Shown: positions 6,771 through 15,744, counted from the first letter of the stretch. The stretch is DNA of 64,000 bases from Lachnospiraceae bacterium (GCA_023664705.1 JAMPFE010000002.1:1-64000); one strand, 5' to 3'. Notes: a model not told the origin generated them from the sequence alone. Numbers and translations: made by a program.

Positions 6771-8648
6771 ATGGTTCATGTAAGAGAAGACAAGTGTATA
6801 GGCTGCAACGCGTGTATGCGCGCCTGCCCGATACCAAGTGCAAACCTTTATAACGGAGATACGGTATCCATTAAAAACGACGAATGCATCCAGTGCGGAG
6901 AGTGCGTAAAGGCGTGCCCTCACGGCGCGAGATACTATGACGACGACCTGGAGGTCGTGCTTGACCTTATTCAAAATCAGAAGGTGTCGTTTATCGTCGC
7001 TCCCGCTATCAAGGCTTCTATGGACGGCTCGTGGCGTCACGTTCTTCAGTGGTTTAAAAACATGGGCGTGCACGAGGTGTACGACGGCGCATTCGGAGCG
7101 GATATCTGTACATATATGCATATGGAATATCTTAAGAACCACATGGGCGAGAAGATTATTTCTCAGCCGTGCGCAGCTATCGTTAACTATGCCGAAAAGC
7201 ATAAGCCCGAGCTCCTTTCCCACCTCTCCCCTGTGCAGTCTCCGCTGCTTTGCTCGGGGATATATGTCCGCAAATATCTGAAGAACACCGACATTCTGGT
7301 CGGCGTTACTCCGTGTCTCGCAAAGAGCGACGAGTTCCATAACACGGGGATTATCAGCTATAATATCACGTTCAGGAGCATTGTGAACTACCTGAAAACG
7401 AACAACGTTGTGCTTACTCACGGACGCAGCCCGTTTGAGTTTACCGCAGCGCGCGGCTTTGACGGAGCGTTCTATCCTATTCCGGGCGGTTTGAAGGAGT
7501 GTCTGCACGCTTACGACCCCGACCTGCTCGTGACGACCTCCGAGGGCGCGGGCAAGGTTTACGAGGATCTGGACAGCTACCTTAAGACAGACCGCAATCA
7601 CCTGCCCGCGGTTTACGACGTTCTCAGCTGCGAATTCGGGTGCAGCTCGGGCGTTGGAGCGCGCGAGGACGTAAACAGCTTTAACGCTTACGATATTATG
7701 ATCCACGCGAGGAAGTGGGCTAAGAAGACCAGGGCTTCCGAGCGTTTCCATAAGGCGATTTTCAAGACGCTTAATCTCGACGACTTCCTCAGGAAATATG
7801 AGAACAGATGCAAGTCCGTGTTCCCGACGGAAAAGCAGCTTAACGACATCTATATTTCGATGAACAAGCTGACCGAGGCGGACAGACATATCGACTGCCA
7901 CGCGTGCGGGTTCAGGTCGTGCCACGATATGGCTACCACGATATTCTATGGGAACAACAAGCCCAATAACTGTATCGTGTTCGAGAAGCAGGAGACGCAC
8001 GCGATGGCAAAGCAGATCGAGTTGCAGAACAGCAAGCTGGCGGGCGTTGTTGCGGATATTCACCAGTCGATGGAGCTGCTTTCCGACAAGATTATGCCCA
8101 TTCACGAGCAGGCCGAAGAGAACTCCACGAAGAACAAGGATATCAAGGTCGATATGAACACGCTCGGCTCGAATATCGATATGATACTCAACCGCGCGAA
8201 CGATATTGCCGAATACGTTTCCAAGATAAGCGTGAGCATCGGCGAATACGAGCGTATCCTTGAAAAGATAAAGAGTATTTCCGAGCAGACGAATATCCTT
8301 GCTATCAACGCTTCTATCGAGGCGGCGAGCGCGGGGCAGTTCGGTAAGGGCTTTGCGGTAGTCGCGGGCGAGATAAGAACGCTTGCGGTAAGGTCGGCGG
8401 ACACGCTGAAGGCTGCCGAGCAGCACACTAACGAGATACTTAACAACATCGACGGCATCAAGGAGTCATCGGAGAGCATTATGAGCGACGTCGGCGGCAC
8501 AAAATCGAACGTCAACAATACCGATACAGCGGTTGACGACCTCAATGTGAGCCTGCAGTTTATCAGCAAGAGCGTTTCCGAGATCACGGATATTATTCAG
8601 CAGGTCACGAACCTTGCCTCCAGTCTGGAGATAAGCAGATCCGAATAA
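6771..8648 (+). CDS. Sensory [FeFe] hydrogenase fused to a chemoreceptor signalling domain
   Basis: A 625-residue cytoplasmic protein. Domains in order: two 4Fe-4S ferredoxin motifs (Cys9-12-15-19 and Cys39-42-45-49, each followed by Pro); an [FeFe]-hydrogenase large-subunit domain to about residue 360; a four-Cys Fe-S motif of the CxxCGFxSC type (about 374-400); then a methyl-accepting chemotaxis signalling coiled coil (about 425-625) with the tip motif (EQTNILAINASIEAA, GKGFAVVAGEIRTLA). The H-cluster loops are altered: QPCAA replaces TSCCP, TPCLAK matches the second loop, and CEFGCSSGVG the third. Loss of the first L1 cysteine (the proton-relay residue) is typical of sensory rather than catalytic enzymes. 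No membrane segment is seen. It likely reports H2 or redox state. GGAGGAG precedes the ATG. Its signalling partner is not in the window. Confidence 0.9.
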   Translation: MVHVREDKCIGCNACMRACPIPSANLYNGDTVSIKNDECIQCGECVKACPHGARYYDDDLEVVLDLIQNQKVSFIVAPAIKASMDGSWRHVLQWFKNMGVHEVYDGAFGADICTYMHMEYLKNHMGEKIISQPCAAIVNYAEKHKPELLSHLSPVQSPLLCSGIYVRKYLKNTDILVGVTPCLAKSDEFHNTGIISYNITFRSIVNYLKTNNVVLTHGRSPFEFTAARGFDGAFYPIPGGLKECLHAYDPDLLVTTSEGAGKVYEDLDSYLKTDRNHLPAVYDVLSCEFGCSSGVGAREDVNSFNAYDIMIHARKWAKKTRASERFHKAIFKTLNLDDFLRKYENRCKSVFPTEKQLNDIYISMNKLTEADRHIDCHACGFRSCHDMATTIFYGNNKPNNCIVFEKQETHAMAKQIELQNSKLAGVVADIHQSMELLSDKIMPIHEQAEENSTKNKDIKVDMNTLGSNIDMILNRANDIAEYVSKISVSIGEYERILEKIKSISEQTNILAINASIEAASAGQFGKGFAVVAGEIRTLAVRSADTLKAAEQHTNEILNNIDGIKESSESIMSDVGGTKSNVNNTDTAVDDLNVSLQFISKSVSEITDIIQQVTNLASSLEISRSE

Positions 8649-8653
8649 GATAC

Positions 8654-8694
8654 AAAAAGCGCGGCGCCGGGCATTTGCTCGGCGCCGCTTTTTT
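8654..8694. terminator. Bidirectional terminator
   Basis: A 9-bp GC stem (8661-8669 with 8680-8688), extended by a short inner stem, is flanked by an A run on the left and a T run on the right. It serves both the hydrogenase gene and the convergent lipoprotein gene ending at 8696. Confidence 0.85.
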
Positions 8695-8695
8695 A

Positions 8696-10240
8696 TTAGG
8701 GCAGGAGCCCCATTCTTTGCTTGACTGTTAGGATGCGCGTTACGCTTTCGTTGAGGCGTTCCTCCGAGATGACGCCCGAAAGCGCGGCGTTGTATACGCC
8801 GTTTACCGCGTCGTCGAAGTCCTCGGGCATAAGTATCATGTCTATGCCCGCGTTGACAGCCATTACGGCCGCCGTTCTCGAATAGTACAGGTTTGAGATT
8901 GTGTTCATTTCCTGAGCGTCGGTTATCGCGATGCCGTTGAAGCCGAGCTCGCCGCGGAGTATCTCCGTGACCGCCTTGTACGACAGGTCGGCGGGCAGAC
9001 CGTCGCCGAACGACGTTACCTGCTGGTGACCGACCATAACAAAATCCGCGCCCGCCTGTATTCCGCTTTTGAACGGTACAAATTCCTCGCTGCGGAGTTG
9101 GTCGAGGGTTCGGTCGATGATTATTTCCGAGGCGGTGTGGGAGTTGCCGTCCTCCGCGCCGAGACCGGGGAAATGCTTCAGCGTTGCCGCGACTCCCGAG
9201 GAATTCAGCCCGCGGACTACGTTTGAAACCATATTCGCGACGACGTAGGGATCGCTGCCGAAGATGCGGTTTCCGAGCTCGTTGGTCGGCGATATGTCCA
9301 CGTCCGCGACGGGCGCGAAATCAACGTTAAAGCCGAGAGATTTTATATCCGCGCCGATGGTTCTGCCGATGTTGAAAGCCTCGTCGGCGTCGTTTCTTTC
9401 GCCGTAGACCGCCATATTGTCAAATACCGTGGTGCCGAGCTTGCTTGCGCAGCGCGCTACCCTGCCGCCCTCCTCGTCGACGGCGAAAAATACGCCTACG
9501 CCGTTTTGCATGGCGCTTTGCTGCATTTCGGAGAGCATTTGCCGAGTTTGCCCGGCGCTTTCCAGATTTGCGCCCATGCAGATTATGCCGCCGACGGGCT
9601 TGTACGACAGGTCAACCGCCGAGGTCGCTGCATAGCCGCTTCCCGAGACCTGCTCGGGTCTTACGAAGAACAGCTGGTATACGCGCTCTTTAAGCGACAT
9701 TTGCGAAATAATGCTCCGAATGGGGTCCTCGGGAACGACGGGCGTCGGAGGCTCGCTCGGGGTCTCGGAGGAGGAGCTTGACGGGGGTTCGGGCTCGGAA
9801 TACACGCTTGAGGAGCTTTCGGGCACGCTTGAGGAGCTTTCCGATGCCGAGTATTCGCCGGACGAGCTTGACGACTCGGGCGGCTCGGGGGTCTCGGGAG
9901 GAGCGCTGCTCTCCGAGGAGCTTTCCGTTGAATATTCAACATTATCGGGAGCGCTTTCGGGCTCGGAGGTTTCGGATGAGGTGCTTGTGCTCTCGGGCGG
10001 CGCGCTTGACGACACTGTTGAGCTGCTGCTCTCCCCTGCCCCGCTGCCCGCGGACGAAGAGGAGCTTGACGTGCTTTTTGTCGAGCTTGTTGACGAGCTT
10101 GAGGATGACGAATATATGTCCGTGCTTGAAACCGCGCCGCCTAAGTCGATAACGTTCTCGGAGGGCTTATCCGAGCCGCAGCCCGTGAGCATTATCAGAA
10201 CGGCAAGGGCAGCCGCGATTTTTTTCGGTTTATTTACCAT
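8696..10240 (-). CDS. nagZ: GH3 beta-N-acetylhexosaminidase-like lipoprotein
   Basis: A 514-residue secreted lipoprotein. It begins with a signal peptide and lipobox (IMLTGCGS, Cys about 22), continues with a very Ser/Glu/Pro-rich linker to about residue 175, then has a GH3 catalytic domain. That domain shows the NagZ-type pattern: FAVDEEGGRVAR, KHFPGLG followed by GNSHT (the His acts as acid/base in this subgroup), and ITDAQEM with the catalytic Asp. NagZ enzymes remove N-acetylglucosamine from cell-wall fragments; in Gram-positives they are often on the outer surface, which fits the long linker spanning the wall. Start ATG follows GAAAGG. It is a single-gene unit with its own promoter. Confidence 0.88.
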   Translation of the reverse strand: MVNKPKKIAAALAVLIMLTGCGSDKPSENVIDLGGAVSSTDIYSSSSSSSTSSTKSTSSSSSSAGSGAGESSSSTVSSSAPPESTSTSSETSEPESAPDNVEYSTESSSESSAPPETPEPPESSSSSGEYSASESSSSVPESSSSVYSEPEPPSSSSSETPSEPPTPVVPEDPIRSIISQMSLKERVYQLFFVRPEQVSGSGYAATSAVDLSYKPVGGIICMGANLESAGQTRQMLSEMQQSAMQNGVGVFFAVDEEGGRVARCASKLGTTVFDNMAVYGERNDADEAFNIGRTIGADIKSLGFNVDFAPVADVDISPTNELGNRIFGSDPYVVANMVSNVVRGLNSSGVAATLKHFPGLGAEDGNSHTASEIIIDRTLDQLRSEEFVPFKSGIQAGADFVMVGHQQVTSFGDGLPADLSYKAVTEILRGELGFNGIAITDAQEMNTISNLYYSRTAAVMAVNAGIDMILMPEDFDDAVNGVYNAALSGVISEERLNESVTRILTVKQRMGLLP

Positions 10241-10283
10241 AATTTACCGTACCTTTCACCAAAGCAATGATTTATGTACTTTC

Positions 10284-10312
10284 AGTATAACATATTATTC
10301 TCAAAAAGTCAA
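10284..10312 (-). promoter_or_regulatory. Promoter of the GH3 lipoprotein gene
   Basis: On the minus strand TTGACT (10312-10307) and TATACT (10289-10284) are 17 nt apart, about 45 nt before the start codon. Confidence 0.7.
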
Positions 10313-10321
10313 CATTCGGGT

Positions 10322-10350
10322 AAAAAATGGCTGTACAGACGTACAGCCAT
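10322..10350 (-). terminator. Terminator of the sugar kinase gene
   Basis: A perfect 10-bp stem (ATGGCTGTAC 10327-10336, GTACAGCCAT 10341-10350) is followed on the minus strand by a T run. It lies 4 nt after the kinase stop codon. Confidence 0.85.
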
Positions 10351-10354
10351 TTGC

Positions 10355-11443
10355 TTATCTCTTGATGTCGTAGTTCATGTTCATCAGATTGCGGATGCTC
10401 TGAACGTCGTCCGTGATGTTGCCGTCGCCGTGGATAGTGTGCTTGATAACGCTGGAAGCTACCGCGAAATTTATCATATCCATGGACTTGAAATTATTCA
10501 TCATCGCGTATATCAAGCCGCTTGCGAACGCGTCTCCGCCGCCGACGCGGTCGAGAACGTTGAACGTGAAAAGGCGGCTTTCAAAGGTGTGTCCGTCGTA
10601 CCACATAAACGCTTTCAGGCTGTTTTCGCTGCCGCTGTGGGCGTAGCGGACGTGGCGGGCTATGCATTTGAGATTGGGGTATCTCTCGATAAAGCGGCGG
10701 AATATCTCGTCCTGCTGCTCGTAGCTCGGCTGGAGCGGGACGCCGTCCTTCCAGTCGCCCTTGGAGCGGTCGTTCTCGTCCTTCCAGAGGTGATAAGGCT
10801 CGATGCCGAGGAGCACGTCTACATACGGCAGGCACTCTGTGCAGAAATCGCGCGCATCCTCCCAGCTCCAGAGCTGGCTTCTGAAGTTGCCGTCGAAGCT
10901 TACGAGGATATTTTTCTCCTTGGCGATTTTCAGGCAGTCCATTATCAGCGTTTTGCAGTTGCTTCCGAGGGCGGGAGTGATGCCGCTGAGGTGCAGCCAG
11001 TCAAAGCCCTCCAGAAGCGCCTCGAGGTCGACCTTGCCGAAATCGTACTCCGTGATAACGCTGTGCATTCTGTCGTATGTGACCTTGCTGGGACGGATAC
11101 CGTAGCCCGTTTCCAGATAATATGTGCCGAGACGGTGCGTGGGGGTCTCCTCGGGCGAGGTAAGTATTACGGGGGTGCAGTGCACGTCGTTGGAGCGCAG
11201 CCAGCGCACCGCGCTCTTTCCGAGGCTGTTGTTGGGGACTACGCTGAAAAAGGTGCTGTCTACGCCGAGGTTCGCGAGCGCGAGCGCGATATTCGCCTCG
11301 CTGCCGCCGTAGCTCGCCTCGAACGCCGACGCCATGCGTATTTTTTCGTAATTCGGCGGGGTGAGCCTGAGCATTATCTCGCCGATAGTGATAAACTTTT
11401 TACCGTTTCCGTCCTTGGGGAGCAGCGGATTGTAATGTTCCAT
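10355..11443 (-). CDS. kdgK: PfkB-family sugar kinase, probably 2-keto-3-deoxygluconate kinase
   Basis: A 362-residue PfkB kinase. The N-terminus GEIMLRLTPPNYEKI and the early YGGSEANIALALANLG are characteristic of 2-keto-3-deoxygluconate kinases, and the catalytic PfkB signature DRVGGGDAFASGLIYA (about 300) contains the Asp base. The reaction would be KDG + ATP to 2-keto-3-deoxy-6-phosphogluconate, used in uronate and pectin breakdown. It is slightly longer than typical (about 310-340), with an insert near residue 215-235 (LWKDENDRSKGDWKDG). GGAGG lies 6 nt before the ATG. It is transcribed alone, with its own promoter and terminator; no aldolase gene adjoins it, so substrate remains an inference from motifs. 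Confidence 0.82.
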   Translation of the reverse strand: MEHYNPLLPKDGNGKKFITIGEIMLRLTPPNYEKIRMASAFEASYGGSEANIALALANLGVDSTFFSVVPNNSLGKSAVRWLRSNDVHCTPVILTSPEETPTHRLGTYYLETGYGIRPSKVTYDRMHSVITEYDFGKVDLEALLEGFDWLHLSGITPALGSNCKTLIMDCLKIAKEKNILVSFDGNFRSQLWSWEDARDFCTECLPYVDVLLGIEPYHLWKDENDRSKGDWKDGVPLQPSYEQQDEIFRRFIERYPNLKCIARHVRYAHSGSENSLKAFMWYDGHTFESRLFTFNVLDRVGGGDAFASGLIYAMMNNFKSMDMINFAVASSVIKHTIHGDGNITDDVQSIRNLMNMNYDIKR

Positions 11444-11493
11444 AAAGAGCCTCCTGTAAATAAGTATTTTTCCGCGATAGGGACTTTAGAAAT

Positions 11494-11522
11494 ATTATAC
11501 TACAAACAAATTAAAATGTCAA
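11494..11522 (-). promoter_or_regulatory. Promoter of the sugar kinase gene
   Basis: On the minus strand TTGACA (11522-11517) and TATAAT (11499-11494) are both consensus and separated by 17 nt, in the gap after feoB. Confidence 0.8.
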
Positions 11523-11542
11523 GGCTTGCGGTGAATAAGAGC

Positions 11543-13885
11543 TCATACTCCCAAAACGATAAAGACCGCCCTTGCGACAAACGCGGCGACCCACGCGACC
11601 GCGCACTGCCAGACAACTACGCCGATTGCCCATTTTGCGCCGAGCTCCCGGCGTATGGAGGCTATCGAGGCTATACATGGGGTGTACAGCAGCGAGAAAA
11701 CCAGCATCGTCGCCGCGGAGACAGTCGAGAGAGCCGTTTGGACGCTGCCGCCGAACAGTATCTCCATGGTGGAAACGACGCTCTCCTTTGCCATAAAGCC
11801 GCTTATGAGCGAGGTGACGATGCGCCAGTCTCCCAAGCCGAGCGGCGCGAGCAACGGCACGAGCCAACCCGAGACAGCCGCCATTATGCTTTCCGAGGAG
11901 TCGCTCACCGGATTGAAATGACCGTCGAAGCTCTGCAGAAACCACACCGCGATCGTCGCCAGCATTATTATCGTAAACGCCTTGCTCAGGAAATCCTTTG
12001 CCTTTTCCCACAAAAGCCGCGCTACGTTTTTAATTCCGGGCATGCGGTAATTCGGCAGCTCCATAACAAACGGGATCGCCTCTCCCTTGAACAGCGTTCC
12101 CTTGAATAAAAAAGCTATCAAAATGCCGACAGCTATTCCCAGAATGTACAATCCCGTCATGATAAGTCCGCCGTGCTTCGGGAAAAACGCGTCGATGAAG
12201 AAGGCGTAGATAGGCAGCTTTGCCGTGCAGCTCATAAACGGAGTGAGAAGTATGGTCATTTTGCGGTCGCGCTTGCCGGGGAGCGTTCTTGTGGACATTA
12301 CCGCGGGGACTGTGCAGCCGAAGCCTATCAGCATGGGGACTATGCTCCTCCCCGAGAGCCCTGTCTTTCTGAGGAGCTTATCCATAAAGAACGCAACGCG
12401 CGCGATATATCCGCTGTCCTCCATTATCGAAAGGAAGAAAAACAGCGTGACGACTATCGGAAGAAAGCTGAGGACGCTGCCGACGCCGCCGAAAATGCCG
12501 TCTATGACCAAGCCGCGGAGCGCCGAATTGACGTTCGCGGAGAGCATCAAACCGTCCGCGGCTGCCGAAAGCGCGTCTATGCCCGTTTCCAGAAGGCTTT
12601 GCAGAAACGCGCCTATAACGTTGAACGTTAAAAGGAAAACAGCCGCCATGATAAGCACAAAGCACGGTATCGCCGTCCATTTTCCCGTGAGGACGCGGTC
12701 GATTTTCTCGGAGCGCAGACGTTCCCTGCTTTGGAGCGGCTTTTGAACGGTGCGCTCGCAGACGTATTCTATAAAGTCAAAGCGCATATCGGCGATAGCG
12801 GCGCTGCGGTCCATTCCGCCCTCGCGCTCCATTTGGACGACGATGTGCTCAAGCATTTCCTTTTCGTTTTGGTCGAGCTTCAGGCGCTCCGTTACCAGAG
12901 CGTCGCCCTCAATTGTCTTGGACGCGGCAAATTGCAGCGGCAAGCCCGCCTTTTCGGCGTGATCCTCTATAATGGACTCTACGGCGTGGATGGCTCTGTG
13001 TATCGCGCCGCAGTGGTTGTCCTTGCTGCAGAAATCCTGCTTTTTCGGTTTCTCCCGATATTCCGCGATATGCAGCGCGTGCTCTATAAGCTCGTTTACG
13101 CCCTCGTTTTTTGCGGCGGATATCGGCACTACGGGAACGCCCAGCATATCCTCCATGCCGTTGATGTCGACAGCGCCGCCGTTCCCCGAGACCTCGTCCA
13201 TCATATTGAGCGCCACGACCATTGGAACGTTCATTTCAAGGAGCTGCATGGTGAGATACAGGTTGCGCTCGATATTGGTCGCGTCGACGATATTGATGAT
13301 AGCCTTGGGCTTTTCGTCAAGCACGAAATTCCGCGATACTATCTCCTCGCTGCTGTACGGAGACATGGAATAGACGCCGGGCAGGTCGGTCACGAGCGTG
13401 TTGGGATAGCCCTTTATCACGCCGTCCTTTCTGTCGACGGTGACGCCCGGGAAGTTGCCGACGTGCTGATTTGCGCCCGTGAGCTGATTGAAAAGCGTGG
13501 TTTTGCCGCAGTTTTGATTGCCGACGAGCGCGTATGTAATTTTCGTGCCCTCGGGCAGAGGGCTTCCGTCGCTTTTGGCGTGGTATTTTCCGTCCTCGCC
13601 GAGCCCCGGGTGGGCTTTGGGACATATCCTTTCAATGCGTCTGTGCTGATTGCTGCGCTGCTTTATCTGCTCTACGCCGATCTGTTCCGCGTCGGCAAGG
13701 CGAAGCGTCAGCTCGTAGCCGTGTATTTGCAGCTCCATGGGGTCGCCCATTGGCGCTAGCTTTACCACCGTTACCTCCGCGCCGGGTATCACGCCCATAT
13801 CGAGGAAATGCTGCCGCAGCGCGCCTTCGCCGCCTACGCTCGTTATCACGGCGCTTTCGCCCGTTTTTATATCCCTTAACGTCAT
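11543..13885 (-). CDS. feoB: Ferrous iron transporter FeoB with fused FeoA domain
   Basis: A 780-residue inner membrane iron(II) transporter. Residues 1-72 are a FeoA (SH3-like) domain, then a G-protein domain: GNQNCGKT (122-129), NFPGVT, DLPGVYS, NMMD and SAAKNEG as G1-G5. The C-terminal half has about ten membrane segments with the two Gate motifs, including GFGCTVPAVMSTRTL and PFMSCTAKLPIYA, and a late YTPCIASIAS with a conserved Cys. FeoA-FeoB fusions are known in Clostridia and Bacteroidetes. The start at 13885 is chosen because GGAGGCG lies 5 nt upstream; an ATG 21 nt earlier lacks this. The promoter overlaps a palindrome, suggesting iron-dependent control. Confidence 0.95.
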   Translation of the reverse strand: MTLRDIKTGESAVITSVGGEGALRQHFLDMGVIPGAEVTVVKLAPMGDPMELQIHGYELTLRLADAEQIGVEQIKQRSNQHRRIERICPKAHPGLGEDGKYHAKSDGSPLPEGTKITYALVGNQNCGKTTLFNQLTGANQHVGNFPGVTVDRKDGVIKGYPNTLVTDLPGVYSMSPYSSEEIVSRNFVLDEKPKAIINIVDATNIERNLYLTMQLLEMNVPMVVALNMMDEVSGNGGAVDINGMEDMLGVPVVPISAAKNEGVNELIEHALHIAEYREKPKKQDFCSKDNHCGAIHRAIHAVESIIEDHAEKAGLPLQFAASKTIEGDALVTERLKLDQNEKEMLEHIVVQMEREGGMDRSAAIADMRFDFIEYVCERTVQKPLQSRERLRSEKIDRVLTGKWTAIPCFVLIMAAVFLLTFNVIGAFLQSLLETGIDALSAAADGLMLSANVNSALRGLVIDGIFGGVGSVLSFLPIVVTLFFFLSIMEDSGYIARVAFFMDKLLRKTGLSGRSIVPMLIGFGCTVPAVMSTRTLPGKRDRKMTILLTPFMSCTAKLPIYAFFIDAFFPKHGGLIMTGLYILGIAVGILIAFLFKGTLFKGEAIPFVMELPNYRMPGIKNVARLLWEKAKDFLSKAFTIIMLATIAVWFLQSFDGHFNPVSDSSESIMAAVSGWLVPLLAPLGLGDWRIVTSLISGFMAKESVVSTMEILFGGSVQTALSTVSAATMLVFSLLYTPCIASIASIRRELGAKWAIGVVVWQCAVAWVAAFVARAVFIVLGV

Positions 13886-13908
13886 CAAAACGCCTCCGAT
13901 TATCACTT

Positions 13909-13949
13909 TGATATTGTTCTATTATATCACACTTTGACGACTTTATCAA
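13909..13949 (-). promoter_or_regulatory. feoB promoter with overlapping palindrome
   Basis: TTGATA (13949-13944) and TATAAT (13926-13921) are 17 nt apart on the minus strand. A palindrome TGATAT-9 nt-ATATCA (13909-13929) covers the -10. It may bind a metal regulator of the Fur or DtxR type; this is inferred from position only. Confidence 0.6.
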
Positions 13950-13983
13950 GGGGTTTCTCAATCAATGCGTCTTCCGATATACG

Positions 13984-14023
13984 AAAAACGGCGGCACCGC
14001 TCAAAAAATGCGCGGCGCTGCCG
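13984..14023 (-). terminator. Terminator of the long tmk-to-C_GCAxxG run
   Basis: Arms 13989-14000 and 14012-14023 pair over 12 bp with two G-U pairs, followed on the minus strand by five T. It lies just after the last gene of the run. Confidence 0.65.
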
Positions 14024-14046
14024 TAAAACATCTTAAAACAGGAGCT

Positions 14047-14517
14047 TCAGTCGGGCGGGTTCTCCTTGATGAACTCCTCCAGTAAATTTGCCGCGTAACG
14101 GCATAATTCAGGGCACGGGCGCTTTTTGTAGTATTCGGGAGTACGCGGCTCGGGGGTCGCCGACGCCTCGGCTTTTTCAAGTCCGAGCAGCTCGCGGCAG
14201 ATGATGCTGCCGTTGTCGGCTCCGAACTTCGCGGCGAGGGCGCGTATCTTCTCGTAGAGCTCCTTTTTCGCGGTAAGGTTTTTCGGCTCGGAATAGCCGT
14301 ATAAGGCGCTCAGCACCATAACAACTCCCGAGAACGTTCCGCAGACCTCGCGCATTCTGCCCATGCCGCCGCCGAAGCCGCAGGATAATCTCGCTGCCGT
14401 ATCCTTGTCAAGACCGAGCTCCTCGGCGAACGCGACGGCGACAGCCTGCGTGCAGTTGTAGCCCGCAAGGAAGTTGTTGTACGCGATGTCGCCCTTGCGG
14501 GTCATTGTGTCGCTCAT
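14047..14517 (-). CDS. C_GCAxxG_C_C family redox protein
   Basis: A 156-residue protein with the cysteine pattern of the C_GCAxxG_C_C family: Cys21 (GYNCTQAV), CGFGGGMG near residue 47, EVCGTFSG near 59, ICREL near 107, and CPELC near 135. The family is common in strict anaerobes and is thought to be a redox or metal protein; its reaction is not established. The length is typical. It is the last gene of a minus-strand run, 4 nt after the GNAT gene, and is followed by the terminator at 14023-13984. Start ATG overlaps nothing, but the tight spacing supports co-expression with the Fe-S related Mrp gene two genes upstream. Confidence 0.85.
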   Translation of the reverse strand: MSDTMTRKGDIAYNNFLAGYNCTQAVAVAFAEELGLDKDTAARLSCGFGGGMGRMREVCGTFSGVVMVLSALYGYSEPKNLTAKKELYEKIRALAAKFGADNGSIICRELLGLEKAEASATPEPRTPEYYKKRPCPELCRYAANLLEEFIKENPPD

Positions 14518-14521
14518 TATT

Positions 14522-14920
14522 TTACTCCTTATACAGCATTACGCTTGTTTCCGACTGCTCGATAAAACCGAGCGCTTTATAATAACCGACGAGCTCTTTA
14601 TGCTCCGCCACGAGAAAAAAATTATGGTAATCGGCATATTTTCTTTTCATTAAATCGACAAGAGCCGTTCCTATGCCCTGCCCCTGATGATCGGGACGGA
14701 CAAGCAAATAATGAACATATGCCGTCATTTCTCCGTCGTCTATGGCGTTCGCAAGTCCCACAAGCTCCCCGCCGTCCCACGCGGTGAACACCGTGCCGCA
14801 GTTATCGAGAGCCTTTTTCAGCCTTTCGGGATACTTTCCGCTCTCCCAAGAAACGGAAAGAAACAGGCTTTCCAACTGCTGCGCGGTAAATTGACGTTCA
14901 TCGGTGTAGCGGACGCTCAT
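14522..14920 (-). CDS. GNAT-family N-acetyltransferase
   Basis: A 132-residue single-domain acetyltransferase. The acetyl-CoA binding motif is clear: VHYLLVRPDHQGQGIGTALVD (motif A, Q/RxxGxG/A at about residues 79-84) and a late VGYYKALGFIEQ (motif B). The substrate is not indicated. Its ATG overlaps the stop of the Mrp gene by 4 nt (ATGA), so the two are translationally coupled. GNAT proteins in such positions can acetylate amino acids, amines, antibiotics or protein N-termini; nothing here decides between them. Confidence 0.85.
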   Translation of the reverse strand: MSVRYTDERQFTAQQLESLFLSVSWESGKYPERLKKALDNCGTVFTAWDGGELVGLANAIDDGEMTAYVHYLLVRPDHQGQGIGTALVDLMKRKYADYHNFFLVAEHKELVGYYKALGFIEQSETSVMLYKE

Positions 14921-15744
14921 TTGCAGAACTCCTCGACCGCGTCGGCTATCGGGTCCGCCGCCGTCGTTTCGGTAAGCTCCAGCATACCGCTGTCGACGAG
15001 CTTCGCGAGCTCGGGGTCGATAGGCAGCTTTGCCAGCACCTTCAGACCGAACTTCTTGGCGGTGTCGTCGATGTGGCTGTCGCCGAATACGTTGATATGC
15101 CTGCCGCAGTCGGGACAGAGCGCGTAGCTCATATTCTCGACCAAGCCGATAATGGGAACGTTCATCATATTCGCCATTTTAACGGCTTTGCCGACTATCA
15201 AGGAAACGAGCTCCTGCGGGGAGGTTACGACGATGATGCCGTCCAGCGGAATGGACTGGAACACCGTAAGAGGCACGTCGCCCGTTCCGGGGGGCATATC
15301 CACGAACATATAGTCCACGTCGTCCCAGACCACGTCCGTCCAGAACTGCTTTGCCGTGCCCGCGATTATCGGTCCGCGCCAGATAACGGGGTCGGTGTCG
15401 TCGGGGAGCAACAGATTGACGGACATTACCTTAATGCCCTTTTTGGTTTTGACGGGGAAAATGGCGGTCTCGTTGCCCTGCGCCTTTTCCTTTAAGCCGA
15501 AAGCCTTCGGCACGGACGGCCCCGTGATATCCGCGTCAAGCACCGCCGTATTGAAGCCGCGGCGGTTCATAAGCACTGCCGAAAGACAGGTGACGAGAGA
15601 CTTTCCCACGCCGCCCTTTCCGCTGACGACGCCTATTACCCTTTTGATGTCGGAGAGCTCGTGGGGCTTTTCGATAAGGCTCTCCTCTTTGCGCTCGGAG
15701 CAGCTTTCTCCGCAGCTGCTGCAATCGTGTGTACATTCACTCAT
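14917..15744 (-). CDS. mrp: Mrp/NBP35-family P-loop ATPase, Fe-S cluster carrier
   Basis: A 275-residue ATPase of the Mrp/NBP35 family. The deviant Walker A GKGGVGKS is at residues 42-49, with DADITGPS and DMPPGTGDVPLT as later nucleotide-binding segments. Four cysteines at the N-terminus (Cys4, 8, 11, 15) and a C-terminal CPDC (about 213-216) are the expected cluster ligands. Such proteins carry or insert 4Fe-4S clusters into apo-proteins, which fits a cell with iron-sulfur hydrogenase-type proteins. It overlaps the preceding GNAT gene by 8 nt and the following one by 4 nt within the minus-strand run. Confidence in family is high; client proteins are unknown. Confidence 0.93.
   Translation of the reverse strand: MSECTHDCSSCGESCSERKEESLIEKPHELSDIKRVIGVVSGKGGVGKSLVTCLSAVLMNRRGFNTAVLDADITGPSVPKAFGLKEKAQGNETAIFPVKTKKGIKVMSVNLLLPDDTDPVIWRGPIIAGTAKQFWTDVVWDDVDYMFVDMPPGTGDVPLTVFQSIPLDGIIVVTSPQELVSLIVGKAVKMANMMNVPIIGLVENMSYALCPDCGRHINVFGDSHIDDTAKKFGLKVLAKLPIDPELAKLVDSGMLELTETTAADPIADAVEEFCK

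Noticed and set aside
6615..8426. 603-codon minus-strand open frame opposite the hydrogenase gene
   Set aside because: It is an antisense by-product of GC-rich codon positions; the plus-strand protein has clear Fe-S and chemoreceptor motifs.
10274..12109. 611-codon plus-strand open frame across kdgK and feoB
   Set aside because: It runs antisense through two clear genes and their promoter and terminator.
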